Counted from the first letter of the stretch, positions 18,793 through 28,136 are shown. The stretch: 64,000 bases of DNA from Planctomycetota bacterium (GCA_020831805.1 JAFIFX010000001.1:1-64000); one strand, 5' to 3'. The notes: generated by a model not told the origin, from the sequence alone. Program-made: numbers and translations.

Positions 18793-21700
18793 ACGGAGTC
18801 TCCTTGTGCCGGGGGCACTTCAGGGGTGGGTGCCGAGGGCGCACTGGGGTTTGATGCCGGGCGAGACAGGCGGAACTTCCACTCCTGCGTCCAGCAGTAG
18901 AGGATGGGAACGACGAACCAGGTGATGGATGCGACGGCCATGCCGCCGAACGACGGGATGGCCATTGGGACCATGATGTCCGAGCCCCGACCGGTGCTTG
19001 TGAGTACGGGGAGCAACGCGAGGATGGTGGTGGCGCTGGTCATGACCGCGGCGCGGATGCGGAGTTGACCGCCCTCCACGACGGCCTTACGGATCGCTTC
19101 AATCGAGTCGGGCTTGTTCTCGGCCATCGACTGCTCGATCCGGGTGGCCATGATGACGCCGTCGTCGGTGGCGATGCCGAACAGCGCGAGGAACCCTACC
19201 CAGACCGCGATGCTCAGGTTGAACTCTCGCACCTGGAAGAGCCCACGGAGGTTGGTGCCGAGCAGCGTGGTATCCAGGAACCACGGCTGTGCGTAGAACC
19301 ACAGCATCAGGAACCCGCCGCCCCACGCGACGAACACGCCGCTGAACACCATCAGGGTGACGCTGACCTTGCGGAACTGGAAGTAGAGCAGAAGAAAGAT
19401 GACCGCCAGCGACAGTGGCAGGACGATGCTCATCCGCTTGGCGGCGCGGATTTGATTTTTATACGAACCGGCAAACTCGTAACTCACTCCCGCGGGCACG
19501 GTTAACTGACCTGTGTCAATCTTGCTCTGGATCAAGTCACGGGCGTCCTCGACTACTGTGACCTCAGCGAATCCCGGACGCTTATCGAAGAGCACATACG
19601 CAGTAAGAAATGTGTTCTCGCTCCGGATCATCTGGGGCCCGCGCCGATACTCCAACGTGGCGAGTTCTCGCAATGGCACCTGTGCGCCCATCGCTGTCGG
19701 CACGAGGATGTCACCCAGCGTCTCGGGTTGATCGCGCAGTTCTCGAAGGTAGCGCACCCGGACGGGATAGCGTTCCCGTCCCTCCACGGTCATGGTCAGC
19801 GGCTTGCCCCCGATGGCGACCTCGATCACCTCTTGCACATCTGCAATGCTCAGGCCGTAGCGGGCGATCCTTTCACGGTCGATGTCGATTTCCAGGTACG
19901 GCTTGCCCACGACCCTGTCGGCAAACACCGCGGCTGGCTGGACGCTCGGCACCTGCTTGAGCAGCCGCTCCAGTTCGAGACCGAATGACTCGATTGTTTC
20001 GAGATCCGGGCCGTAGACCTTGATACCCATCGGCGCGCGGAAGCCCGTTTGCAACATCACGATGCGGGTCTCGATCGGCTGGAGCTTCGGGGCGCTGGTC
20101 ACACCGGGCATGTCCGCGGCCGCCACGATCGCGTCCCAGATGTCCTGCTGGGACTCGATCTCCTCCCGCCACTGCCGGTATGGGCGGCCGTCCTCGTCCG
20201 GGATCAACTCGCCCTGTGTGTCTCGGACATAATCGCTTGTTGATGTGTCGTAGCGGAAGTTGAGACGCCGCCCTTGATCATCGGTGCGGTACTCGCTTTG
20301 GTACTGGATGACGGTCTCGACCATCGAGATCGGCGCGGGATCAAGCGGGCTTTCGACCCGTCCGATCTTGCCCACGGCCATTTCGACCTCGGGCACACTC
20401 ATGATTCGACGGTCGAGCTCCTTGAGAATGTCCGTTGCCTCGCCGATCGATGCATGCGTCATGGTTGTCGGCATATAAAGGAACGCCCCCTCATCGAGCG
20501 AGGGCATAAACTCGTTTCCCAGTCCGGGAAAAGCATGTGCGATCTCGACCACTGCTTGTTTACTACGGATCGAATCGGGTAGCCACCCGAAGACGCGATC
20601 GAAGCCGAGCCATGTTGTCGCGCCAAGCAGGACGACGAGGAGAGCGGGCGAGAGTCCGATGAGTTTGTGCCGCAGCGTCCAGGCAAGCACATACGGGAAC
20701 GCTAAACGCACGGCCCAGAACGCCAGCAGCACCAACCCAACGATCGATCCAATGAACACCGAGTTTCCGAGCACTCCCGGCTCGGGGCCGAGCGGCTCCC
20801 AGGCACCAGCGAGAACAACGAGGACCACGAGAACGGCGACGAGGTTGGCAGACCACTGCAGGCCCCGAGCAACCATCGCCGGCAGCCATGGGCGAGCGAG
20901 ATAGAACGCGCCGAATGCCGCGAGAATCAGTCCACCGATGGGTTGCAGGAAAACAGCAATCGCCAGACCCACTACAGTGAGTGCTGCGGCCCCGGCGGTG
21001 CGAATCGCTCCGGCCCGTGGCCTGAACCCCATCAGCACATGTGCCGCCGCGGGCAGGATGGTCAATGCGATGATAATCGAGGCGATTAGAGCGAATGTCT
21101 TGGTGTACGCCAGCGGCTTGAACAGTTTGCCCTCGGCGGCCTCCATCGTGAAAACAGGAAGGAAGCTGACCACAGTGGTGGCCACGGCGGTCAGCACGGC
21201 GCTGCCGACTTCGGTCGTCGCGCGGTAGATTGTTTCAATCGTCGGCTCTCGGTTTGACTCGTTGGCCTCGGCTTCGTCGAGCCGCCGGAGGATGTTCTCG
21301 CTGAGCACGATGCCCATGTCGACAATCGTTCCGATCGCGATCGCGATGCCCGAGAGCGCAACAATGTTCGCATCGACGCGAAACAGTTTCATGCCGATGA
21401 AGGTCATCAGGACCGTGATCGGGAGCATCGCCCCGATCAGCAGGCTGCTGCGTAGGTGCATCACCATGAGGACAACGACGATGATCGTGACCAGCACCTG
21501 CTGAGTGATCGCCGAGTTCAGTGTCTGGAGCGTCTCGCGGATAAGACCCGAGCGGTCATAGAAGGGAACGATGGTCACTCGGCTCTCGGTTCCGTCGGCC
21601 AGTATCATTGAGGGCAGCCCCGATGAGATCTCGGCGATTCGGTCCTTGACACGCTGGATCATCGCCATCGGGTTCTCGCCGTAGCGCACAACCACGACGC

Positions 21701-22652
21701 CGCCGACGGCCTCCTCACCGGCCTTGGTCAGCACGCCGCGCCTCAGGGCGGGGCCGAGCGAGACCTTCGCAATGTCCCCTACCAGAATCGGTTGTCCGTC
21801 ACGCGCGGTGATGGCCGCTTGCTCCAGATCTTCGACCGATTCGATAAATCCAAGCCCACGCACGATGTACTCGACCCGGTTCACCTCGATGGTCCGAGCG
21901 CCAACATCGAGGTTGCTCTGCCGGACTGCGGCGATGACCTCTTGGAGCGAGACACCCGCTGCACGCATCGCGTCGGGGTTTACATCGACCTGGTATTCCT
22001 TGACAAAGCCGCCGATTGAGGCGACTTCCGAGACCCCCTCGACGCTGGCAAGCCGGTACTTCACGACGAAGTCCTGAATAGATCGCAGCTCATGCAGATC
22101 CCATCCGCCGGCGGGGTTTCCGTCCGCATCTCGCCCTTCGAGCGTGTACCAGAACACCTGACCGAGCGCCGTCGCATCCGGTCCGAGCGCTGGCATCACA
22201 CCCTGTGGGAGTGTTCCGGCCGGCAATGAGTTGAGCTTCTCCAGGACACGCGATCTCGACCAGTAGAACTCGACTTTCTCGTCGAAGATGATGTAGATGC
22301 TCGAAAACCCGAACATCGAATAGCTTCGAATGTCTTTAACCCCGGGTAATCCCAGCATGGCGACCGTCAGCGGGTAACTGATCTGATCATCGATGTCCTG
22401 CGGGCTCCGCCCGGGCCACTCGGTGAAGACGATCTGTTGGTTCTCGCCGATGTCGGGGATGGCGTCGACCGGCACCGGGTCGCGAGGCAGCCCGCCGAGA
22501 TCCCAATCGAACGGCGCAACCAGCACACCCCAGAACAGCGTTCCGACGAGAAGGATGGCGACCACGAGCTTCTGCTCAAGGCAGAACCGGATCAGCGTGT
22601 TGAGCGGCCCGCGCGGAGTTACAGGGGGAGTGATGGGGGTACGGTCACTCAT
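18789..22652 (-). CDS. cusA: CusA-type heavy-metal RND efflux pump, enlarged
   Basis: 1287 residues, some 230 longer than typical CusA. The N-terminus (WPGRSPQDIDDQISYPL, LPGVKDIRSYSMFGFS) and the GNEFMPSLDEGAFLYMPTT segment are diagnostic of the heavy-metal RND branch. An insertion at about residues 545-655 adds about four hydrophobic stretches between the TM6-equivalent (LTILPAAAHVLMGF) and the second periplasmic loop. It pumps Cu(I)/Ag(I) across the envelope using the proton gradient with the CusB- and CusC-like proteins encoded upstream. It overlaps cusB by eight bases and the TRASH gene by four. Confidence 0.95.
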   Translation of the reverse strand: MSDRTPITPPVTPRGPLNTLIRFCLEQKLVVAILLVGTLFWGVLVAPFDWDLGGLPRDPVPVDAIPDIGENQQIVFTEWPGRSPQDIDDQISYPLTVAMLGLPGVKDIRSYSMFGFSSIYIIFDEKVEFYWSRSRVLEKLNSLPAGTLPQGVMPALGPDATALGQVFWYTLEGRDADGNPAGGWDLHELRSIQDFVVKYRLASVEGVSEVASIGGFVKEYQVDVNPDAMRAAGVSLQEVIAAVRQSNLDVGARTIEVNRVEYIVRGLGFIESVEDLEQAAITARDGQPILVGDIAKVSLGPALRRGVLTKAGEEAVGGVVVVRYGENPMAMIQRVKDRIAEISSGLPSMILADGTESRVTIVPFYDRSGLIRETLQTLNSAITQQVLVTIIVVVLMVMHLRSSLLIGAMLPITVLMTFIGMKLFRVDANIVALSGIAIAIGTIVDMGIVLSENILRRLDEAEANESNREPTIETIYRATTEVGSAVLTAVATTVVSFLPVFTMEAAEGKLFKPLAYTKTFALIASIIIALTILPAAAHVLMGFRPRAGAIRTAGAAALTVVGLAIAVFLQPIGGLILAAFGAFYLARPWLPAMVARGLQWSANLVAVLVVLVVLAGAWEPLGPEPGVLGNSVFIGSIVGLVLLAFWAVRLAFPYVLAWTLRHKLIGLSPALLVVLLGATTWLGFDRVFGWLPDSIRSKQAVVEIAHAFPGLGNEFMPSLDEGAFLYMPTTMTHASIGEATDILKELDRRIMSVPEVEMAVGKIGRVESPLDPAPISMVETVIQYQSEYRTDDQGRRLNFRYDTSTSDYVRDTQGELIPDEDGRPYRQWREEIESQQDIWDAIVAAADMPGVTSAPKLQPIETRIVMLQTGFRAPMGIKVYGPDLETIESFGLELERLLKQVPSVQPAAVFADRVVGKPYLEIDIDRERIARYGLSIADVQEVIEVAIGGKPLTMTVEGRERYPVRVRYLRELRDQPETLGDILVPTAMGAQVPLRELATLEYRRGPQMIRSENTFLTAYVLFDKRPGFAEVTVVEDARDLIQSKIDTGQLTVPAGVSYEFAGSYKNQIRAAKRMSIVLPLSLAVIFLLLYFQFRKVSVTLMVFSGVFVAWGGGFLMLWFYAQPWFLDTTLLGTNLRGLFQVREFNLSIAVWVGFLALFGIATDDGVIMATRIEQSMAENKPDSIEAIRKAVVEGGQLRIRAAVMTSATTILALLPVLTSTGRGSDIMVPMAIPSFGGMAVASITWFVVPILYCWTQEWKFRLSRPASNPSAPSAPTPEVPPAQGDSV

Positions 22653-24693
22653 GGTCGTGACCCTCCATCGGGCCGTTCATCGCAGTGCCGTCGATCGGCT
22701 CGAACGACTCACGGATGTCGCCGCACCGAAGCATGCTCGCGCCGAAGTACGGGTTGTTGACCTGCTCGCCCCGCTGGAGCCAGTCCGCTCCTTTATTGTC
22801 GAGGGCCATCGGGCAGTGCGCGATGTACCACTCTTCACTCCCGCGATGACCGAACCGACGCTGAAGGACGATGATCGCCTCGCTCATGCCCTCAAAGCGG
22901 GCCCGGGCGCGTTCGATATCCGTCATGCCGGACTCAACACGCAGTTTCGCCGCAGCCCGCCTCCACACGCCGAGCGGTTCACCCACAAGCCCGGCTTCCT
23001 CGACGAAGCCGATCGCGGTTCGAAGATCTGCGGCTGCCTGCGAGAATCCACCCAGATCGTCAGCAGCTAGCGCCTCCTGGGCATCCAGATACGCCGCATA
23101 GACAGGCTTGAGCGCGTACACGAAACTGTCCGGAACATTCACACGCTCTTCCATGTCCGGTATCGCCCCCGCCGCCATCCCGCCGTGCCCCGCGTGCGGG
23201 TCGCCACCGCTGCCACCGCCCGGGGTCATCATGCTCGGCTTGGCGGCGATCTGCATGGCGCTGTCGATGCGGAACGCGCCGTTGACCACCACACGCTCGC
23301 CCCGATTCAGTCCCCCGCGGACGATGTAGAAGTCGCCCGCTCGTGGCCCCAGCACGACCGCCCGCCCCTCATAGGTCGGCCTCTCCGTCTCAGGCATCTC
23401 GACATACACCACCGAGCGCGTCCCCGTGAAGAGGACCGCCGAGCGGGGGATGACCAGTGGCTCTTCGACCAAGCTCGGGTCACCGACCACGCCGAGCGAC
23501 TCGGCGGAGACAAGGTCCATCCCGCAGATGTCACATTGGCCCGGGCCGTCCCTGACCACGGTCGGGTGCATCGGGCTGATCCATCGCCCTGCGAGTTCGT
23601 CGTTCACGACGGCCCCGTTCTGAGCGACGCGGGTTCGGACCACTGCCGAGGCGAACATCCCGGGCTTGAGTCGCCGTTCCTTGTTCTCCACCGCAACACG
23701 CACCGCCGCTGTTCTGGTCTGCGCACCAACCAACGGTTCGATGAACGAAATGCGCCCCTCGAACACCTCACCTGGGTGCGCCTCCACCGTGAAGGTTACG
23801 GGCTGCCCCCAGCGGAGCAGCGGCAGCTGCGACTCGTACGCCTGCATGTCGAGCCACAGGCGTGAGAGATTGGCAATCGTGGCGATTGGCGCGCCCGTCT
23901 GCACATAGTCCCCCTTGCGCACCGCGAGATGGGTCACTACGCCTCCCATGGGGGCGTAGATCGGCAGACGATCCGAGTCGAATCGTCCTTCCTCGACCGA
24001 TTCGATCTGCTCCGCGGTCAGCCCAAACAGCCGCAGCTTCTCCCGCGCGGCCGTGAGCGTGTCGCGCGTCGCGGATCGCAGGAGTTCACTACCCGATCGT
24101 GAACTGCCCGCGGCGTCCGAAACCTGGCGGAGTTCCTCGAACGCGGCGAGCAACTCCGGGCTGTACACCTCCGCCATGTGAGCCCCGGCCGATACCGGTA
24201 CGCCGACATAGTTGACGAACAGCCGCTCGATCCGCCCCGGGAAGTACGCCGTCAGCCGGGCGACCGAGGTCTCGTCGTAGGTGACCTTGCCATACAGCCG
24301 CACCTCGGCCGTCGGGAAAAACCGCCCGACCGGAGCCGTCTCGATTCGGCTGAGTGCGGCCGCCGCCTCGCTCATCGTGACGCGCAGTTCATTCCCCTCG
24401 CCCTCATCCGCGGCGACCGGGATCAGGTCCATGAAGCAGATCGGGCACTTGGCTTTCGGGTCGGGCAGACGCACGGACGGGTGCATCGAGCAGGTGTACA
24501 TCCGCGGCTGGCCCGTGTCTTGGCCGTGGTCGTGGGCCTCCGCGGCCACCTCACTCACTGGCTCTGGCGCTGGCCGACCGATCCGGTAGCCGATGATCAG
24601 CGCCGCGACAATGAGCACAACAGCGATTCCCGCGGCGGTGTGCTTCCACACCCAACCGACGATGGAGCGGATGCGTGGTAAGACCGCTTTCAT
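22645..24693 (-). CDS. cusB: CusB-type membrane-fusion protein with two metal-binding motifs and DUF3347-like end
   Basis: 682 residues, long for CusB. An N-terminal membrane anchor (about 17-33) precedes a heavy-metal-binding motif YTCSMHPSV...CPICFMDL (about 65-90). The HlyD-type barrel-sandwich follows, then a second motif ISPMHPTV...CDICGMDL (about 370-395) placed inside the adaptor. The C-terminus (about 530-650, FVYALKPVYAAYLDAQEAL ... WYIAHCPMALD) resembles DUF3347, a copper-binding domain seen at CusB ends. It links the RND pump to the outer-membrane channel and can receive metal. It overlaps cusC by four bases. Confidence 0.92.
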   Translation of the reverse strand: MKAVLPRIRSIVGWVWKHTAAGIAVVLIVAALIIGYRIGRPAPEPVSEVAAEAHDHGQDTGQPRMYTCSMHPSVRLPDPKAKCPICFMDLIPVAADEGEGNELRVTMSEAAAALSRIETAPVGRFFPTAEVRLYGKVTYDETSVARLTAYFPGRIERLFVNYVGVPVSAGAHMAEVYSPELLAAFEELRQVSDAAGSSRSGSELLRSATRDTLTAAREKLRLFGLTAEQIESVEEGRFDSDRLPIYAPMGGVVTHLAVRKGDYVQTGAPIATIANLSRLWLDMQAYESQLPLLRWGQPVTFTVEAHPGEVFEGRISFIEPLVGAQTRTAAVRVAVENKERRLKPGMFASAVVRTRVAQNGAVVNDELAGRWISPMHPTVVRDGPGQCDICGMDLVSAESLGVVGDPSLVEEPLVIPRSAVLFTGTRSVVYVEMPETERPTYEGRAVVLGPRAGDFYIVRGGLNRGERVVVNGAFRIDSAMQIAAKPSMMTPGGGSGGDPHAGHGGMAAGAIPDMEERVNVPDSFVYALKPVYAAYLDAQEALAADDLGGFSQAAADLRTAIGFVEEAGLVGEPLGVWRRAAAKLRVESGMTDIERARARFEGMSEAIIVLQRRFGHRGSEEWYIAHCPMALDNKGADWLQRGEQVNNPYFGASMLRCGDIRESFEPIDGTAMNGPMEGHDHE

Positions 24694-26105
24694 GGCTGCA
24701 CCTCATCTTGGTTTTGGTACTGCGAGGGCTGGTTCGCAGGCTCTGTCGGGACAGGCTCACCGACCAGTGTGTTGAGCCGCGCGAGCGCTTTGCCCCGGTC
24801 CGCCCGGGCCCGCTCGGCGGCGATGGCGAGTTCCAGAAGCGTCCTTTCCGTGTCGAGCAGATCCAGGAAACTTGTCTCGCCGGCGCGGAAACCGGCGAGC
24901 GAGGCGTGCAGCGACTCCTCGGCCTTAGGAATCAGCGTGTGTTCGTAAAGGTGCACGCGCCGGTGTGCGTCGGTGTGCTCGAACCACGCTCTATGGATAG
25001 ATGCGGACAGTAGGTTTGTTTCGCTCGATCGCTCAGAGGAAACAGCGAGTCTCCTCGCAAGAGCCTCCCGTACCCCTGCATCGTACTTCTCGCGCCAGAG
25101 AGGTATGCTCATTCCCATGGTGACCATGACCGGATATCCCGCGCCTGTTCGATTGACCACATGCCCCTCGTAGAACATGTAGTCGATGCCAACGGAGAAC
25201 TCCGGCAATCCGTCCTTGCGGGCAGCCTCCGCAAGCATCCGCTGTTCTTCCCTCCGTTGATCTAGTGCGAGCAAGGTTGGATTTGTCCGTTGTGCCAGGG
25301 CAATTACCGATGACACATCACCGACAACCCGAAGGCCGGGGAGTTGGCTGACAGGCCTGATCTCAACCAAAGGTGCACGGTTGAGCACCGCATTCAACTC
25401 GGCCACATAGACTGGACGCAGCGCACGAAGTTCGGCAAACCGATCCTCCATCTGACCCAGTTCAACCTGGACGCGTATGAGTTCTGAGTGTGAACCCGCA
25501 CCGACACGGTACCTGCTGCGTACTACCCCTTCGAATGACCGAATCAACTCAAGGTTCTCGTCTGTGATCCTGATTGCGGCATCAACAAACGCGAGTTCGT
25601 GCAGACTTATGAGAACCCGTTCAGCCACCGCCAGGCGGACCGCTTCAAGATCACGCCACGCGGCCATTGCAGCGTGGGCGGCTGAAGCTTCCCTGCTGGT
25701 CAGCGTCCCGGGCCATGGGAATGACTGCATGAGCCCAAGGATGGCTTCGTCATCCATGAAGCTATAGCGAAGATTGGCACGCGGGTCGGGCAAGGCACTG
25801 ACCTGTGGCAACCGCTCCGCGGCCGCGCGCCATCGCTGGTACGCCGCCTCCACCTCCGGGCTGTGGTACAAGGCGTACCGGACATATTCATCAGGAGAAG
25901 CTTCAGCCATCAGGGTCAGCGCAGCGGTTCCCACGCCACTCTGGTGGTCTCGATAGACGGATGGTGGGATACGTTCGATGCCCTGCGGCAGGGTCTTGTT
26001 GAGTGAACGCGTGATGTCATGGGGCTGATCGAACGGCGACGAACACCCCGCGAGAAGTCCTACCGCTCCGGCGCAGATCGCGCTCGCGGCAATTCGCGAT
26101 GCCAT
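24690..26105 (-). CDS. cusC: Outer-membrane efflux channel lipoprotein (TolC/CusC type)
   Basis: 471 residues. The N-terminus has a lipobox, GLLAGC, with Cys20 as the lipidated residue. The rest is the outer-membrane-efflux-protein pattern of long amphipathic helices in two repeats, for example LMQSFPWPGTLTSREA and FRAGETSFLDLLDTERTLLELA. It should form the exit duct of the CusCBA pump. The start ATG 26105 follows directly from the lipoprotein signal. It lies 94 bases after the small Cys-rich gene in the same operon. Confidence 0.88.
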   Translation of the reverse strand: MASRIAASAICAGAVGLLAGCSSPFDQPHDITRSLNKTLPQGIERIPPSVYRDHQSGVGTAALTLMAEASPDEYVRYALYHSPEVEAAYQRWRAAAERLPQVSALPDPRANLRYSFMDDEAILGLMQSFPWPGTLTSREASAAHAAMAAWRDLEAVRLAVAERVLISLHELAFVDAAIRITDENLELIRSFEGVVRSRYRVGAGSHSELIRVQVELGQMEDRFAELRALRPVYVAELNAVLNRAPLVEIRPVSQLPGLRVVGDVSSVIALAQRTNPTLLALDQRREEQRMLAEAARKDGLPEFSVGIDYMFYEGHVVNRTGAGYPVMVTMGMSIPLWREKYDAGVREALARRLAVSSERSSETNLLSASIHRAWFEHTDAHRRVHLYEHTLIPKAEESLHASLAGFRAGETSFLDLLDTERTLLELAIAAERARADRGKALARLNTLVGEPVPTEPANQPSQYQNQDEVQP

Positions 26106-26199
26106 GGATTGGCTCCTGGGTTTCTGGCGATTCGAGATCTCCGAACTGCGAGGGATCGCGGCCGAAGTCGGCGCGCAGAATCCCTATCGAACTCGGGCT

Positions 26200-26607
26200 C
26201 TAGGTTTGCCAGATACACAGGAGGGCTTGGATCTCGTTGTGGGTAAGGCCGGAGAGCAGGCTCGGCGCGGCCAGAGCGGAACGAAGCGGGATCGCCTCGG
26301 TTTCGAGAAGCGTCTCAATCGTGATCGGCGGCGCCCGCACGGCGGTCAGCGAATCCCGATCCGTCTTGGGAAATGGAGCGTGTGGGACGGGCTGCGGATC
26401 CGGCAGCGGCGAAACACCGCACTCGCACGGACCGCCACTCATCGGGCAGTAGTCGCCCGCCGACGGTGGCTCGCTGCAGCAAGACTGCATTTCAAGCTGG
26501 GGCGCACAGGCCGGGTGGGCGCAGTCTCCATGCACGGGCGTTCCACCCAGGAAAAACCGGATGTTGCCCGAGGTCATGAGGAGCAGAATGGCCACGAGGC
26601 GTATCAC
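26200..26607 (-). CDS. Small secreted Cys-rich protein, first gene of the metal operon
   Basis: 135 residues, not assigned to a family. The N-terminal hydrophobic stretch (MIRLVAILLLMTSG) is a probable signal or anchor. Residues about 29-65 contain eight cysteines in short order (CAHPAC, CC, CPMSGGPCECG), suggesting metal binding. The C-terminal half is Pro-rich, then hydrophobic. First-gene position and Cys content fit a periplasmic copper binder, by analogy with CusF or CopZ but without sequence similarity that I can see. Confidence 0.6.
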   Translation of the reverse strand: MIRLVAILLLMTSGNIRFFLGGTPVHGDCAHPACAPQLEMQSCCSEPPSAGDYCPMSGGPCECGVSPLPDPQPVPHAPFPKTDRDSLTAVRAPPITIETLLETEAIPLRSALAAPSLLSGLTHNEIQALLCIWQT

Positions 26608-26928
26608 GAAAGGATGCTACTCCGTTTCTTACCTCTTTGAACCGGATCCCAACGCCCGTCTATTCCCGAAGGAGTGCCCCCTCTGCAATCAACTCCGACT
26701 CCGTAGCCGCGTCCGCAAGGGGAGTCGAGACGGTCAGCGGACGGCTGCAATCGACCTTTCGACTTACCCGATCCAAATCCAAACCTGAATGGCAAATGGG
26801 CATCGGTCGGGACGATGGATTCGCTGTCCTTGGAAGAAAAGTCTTTCGCAAAACATCCGTTTTGACATCCGTTTTGGACGCCTAGAAGCCTCAAAAATGC
26901 TTCTTAAACGCTGCTAGAGCTGATTGAG
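26608..26928. other. Upstream region of the metal operon, with a tandem repeat
   Basis: About 320 bases. The left part must hold the promoter of the - strand metal operon, but I find no MerR-type dyad or good -35/-10 pair. A + strand 82-codon frame (26637-26885) lacks support. At 26853-26876 the 12-mer ACATCCGTTTTG occurs twice in tandem. No copper-responsive regulator gene (CueR, CusRS, CopY, CsoR) is visible anywhere in the window. Confidence 0.5.
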
Positions 26929-26975
26929 CCTGACTACGGATCAGGAGGTTGAGGGTTCGAATCCTTCCGCCCGTG
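26929..26975 (+). pseudogene. 3' half of a tRNA-Arg(ACG) gene (probable attachment-site scar)
   Basis: The anticodon arm is perfect: CCTGA (26929-26933), loop CTACGGA with anticodon ACG (26936-26938), TCAGG (26941-26945). A normal T-arm follows: GAGGG, TTCGAAT, CCTTC (26951-26967), with one G-U pair. The acceptor 3' strand would be CGCCCGT (26968-26974). The required 5' partner (ACGGGCG) and a folding D-arm are absent upstream, so the gene is a 3' fragment. A strong terminator follows immediately. This is what the core side of an island inserted in a tRNA gene leaves behind. Confidence 0.7.
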
Positions 26976-26979
26976 CTGG

Positions 26980-27013
26980 CCGGTCCCGGAACTCCGGGGC
27001 CGGTTTTCTTTTT
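26980..27013 (+). terminator. Rho-independent terminator after the tRNA fragment
   Basis: CCGGTCCCGG (26980-26989) pairs with CCGGGGCCGG (26994-27003), one G-U pair and an AACT loop, followed by TTTTCTTTTT. It probably is the native terminator of the disrupted tRNA gene. It also insulates the genes to the right from transcription out of the island. Confidence 0.9.
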
Positions 27014-27261
27014 GCCGGGGTCTTTCCCTGGTCGGCCGCACGAGCCCTTCCAGATTACCTACCGATAATTGAGATTGGATTTTGATAGGGTCCTGGAGAA
27101 TAGCTGCCAATTCGCCCCGCTGTCAAGTATTTCCTTTGTCATCCCCCAGGTTGGGTGTACATTGCATTGACCGGACGAGTTTCCGGTTGTGCTGTATCGG
27201 CGTCTGGCAGTCCTGTGGGGTACACGGGTCTGAGAGAGGCCACGGAGAGAGGATTACCAAG

Positions 27262-28023
27262 ATGAAGAGCAAGATTTCGATGTGCTGCGCGGGTCTGATC
27301 GCCGCCTCGGCGGGCCTCGCGAGCGCGGATGTGCTGTGGGACAACGGGTCGATGGTGACCCACGCCGGCGCTGGCGCCGGTGGTGCCGATGTGAGCATGG
27401 CGTCGGCCGTTCCCAACACGGCCGGATCCAATGTGACCGCGTCCCTCCTTCGCGGTGACGACTTCAGCGTCGGCGGCCCGGGCTGGATCATCTCGAACAT
27501 CCAGATGTTCGCCTATGACACGAACAACGCCAATCCGCGTTGGTCCGATGCCCAGATCTCGATCCGCGAGAACAACGGCGGCAGCGTGGGCGATGTCGTC
27601 GCGAGCGCCGCGGCGACCTGGGAGTACTCGGGCATCAACCGGGTGTTCAACGGTGAAGCCAACCTGTCGAACACCGCCCGGCAGATCCAGACCCTGACCG
27701 CGGACTTCGGCGGCCTGGTCCTCGGCGCCGGCGATTACTGGGTGACGATCGGCATCACCAACACGGCCGGCGTGAACAGCTGGATGTCGTTCGTGATGGA
27801 CAACAACCCGGACGACGCCAACAACCCGATCACCCGCGTCGGCAACTCGATCATCAGCACCAACAGTGGCGAAACCTGGGCTGCCGGGAATGTCACGACC
27901 GGTGACTGGAACCAGTCCCCCGAGTTGCCGTTCCTGATCAACGGCACCATCGTTCCCGCTCCCGGCGCCATGGCCCTGCTCGGTCTCGGCGGCCTGATGG
28001 CCGGCCGTCGTCGCCGCGCCTGA
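27262..28023 (+). CDS. Secreted protein with exosortase-type (PEP-CTERM-like) sorting signal
   Basis: 253 residues from ATG 27262, preceded by GAGAGAGGA; the frame is open further upstream without a start signal. A signal peptide (1-22, GLASA) leads to a beta-rich body with many Asn/Gly/Asp residues. The C-terminus is VPAPGAMALLGLGGLMAGRRRR: a VPAP box, one membrane helix and an Arg cluster. Exosortases cleave such tails and link the protein to surface polysaccharide. The exosortase encoded at 63051-63941 could process it. The function of the body is unknown. Confidence 0.85.
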   Translation: MKSKISMCCAGLIAASAGLASADVLWDNGSMVTHAGAGAGGADVSMASAVPNTAGSNVTASLLRGDDFSVGGPGWIISNIQMFAYDTNNANPRWSDAQISIRENNGGSVGDVVASAAATWEYSGINRVFNGEANLSNTARQIQTLTADFGGLVLGAGDYWVTIGITNTAGVNSWMSFVMDNNPDDANNPITRVGNSIISTNSGETWAAGNVTTGDWNQSPELPFLINGTIVPAPGAMALLGLGGLMAGRRRRA

Positions 28024-28050
28024 ACGACGCGTTCGAGTGAATCCGCTTGC

Positions 28051-28078
28051 GGCGGGGACTTCGGTCCCCGCCGTTTTT
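28051..28078 (+). terminator. Rho-independent terminator of the secreted-protein gene
   Basis: GGCGGGGAC (28051-28059), tetraloop TTCG, GTCCCCGCC (28064-28072), then GTTTTT. The stem is perfect with a stable UUCG-type loop. It separates the upstream gene from the lysine operon, which therefore needs its own promoter. Confidence 0.93.
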
Positions 28079-28108
28079 CGTTGGACACGCGGCCCCTCCC
28101 GGGCCGAT

Positions 28109-28136
28109 TTGACTTGGACGCCGGGTGTGGTAGCAT
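28109..28136 (+). promoter_or_regulatory. Putative promoter of the lysine operon
   Basis: TTGACT (28109-28114) and TAGCAT (28131-28136) are spaced by 16 bases. Transcription would begin near 28143, giving a very short leader before the leader-peptide ORF at 28154. It lies between a strong terminator and the attenuator, where a promoter is required. Confidence 0.5.

Noticed and set aside
26637-26885. 82-codon + strand frame between the metal operon and the tRNA fragment
   Set aside because: No ribosome site, no recognisable features, and it overlaps the expected promoter region of the metal operon.
26903-26975. Complete tRNA gene
   Set aside because: The 5' acceptor strand (CTTAAAC) cannot pair with the 3' strand (CGCCCGT) and no D-arm forms, so only the 3' half is tRNA-like.
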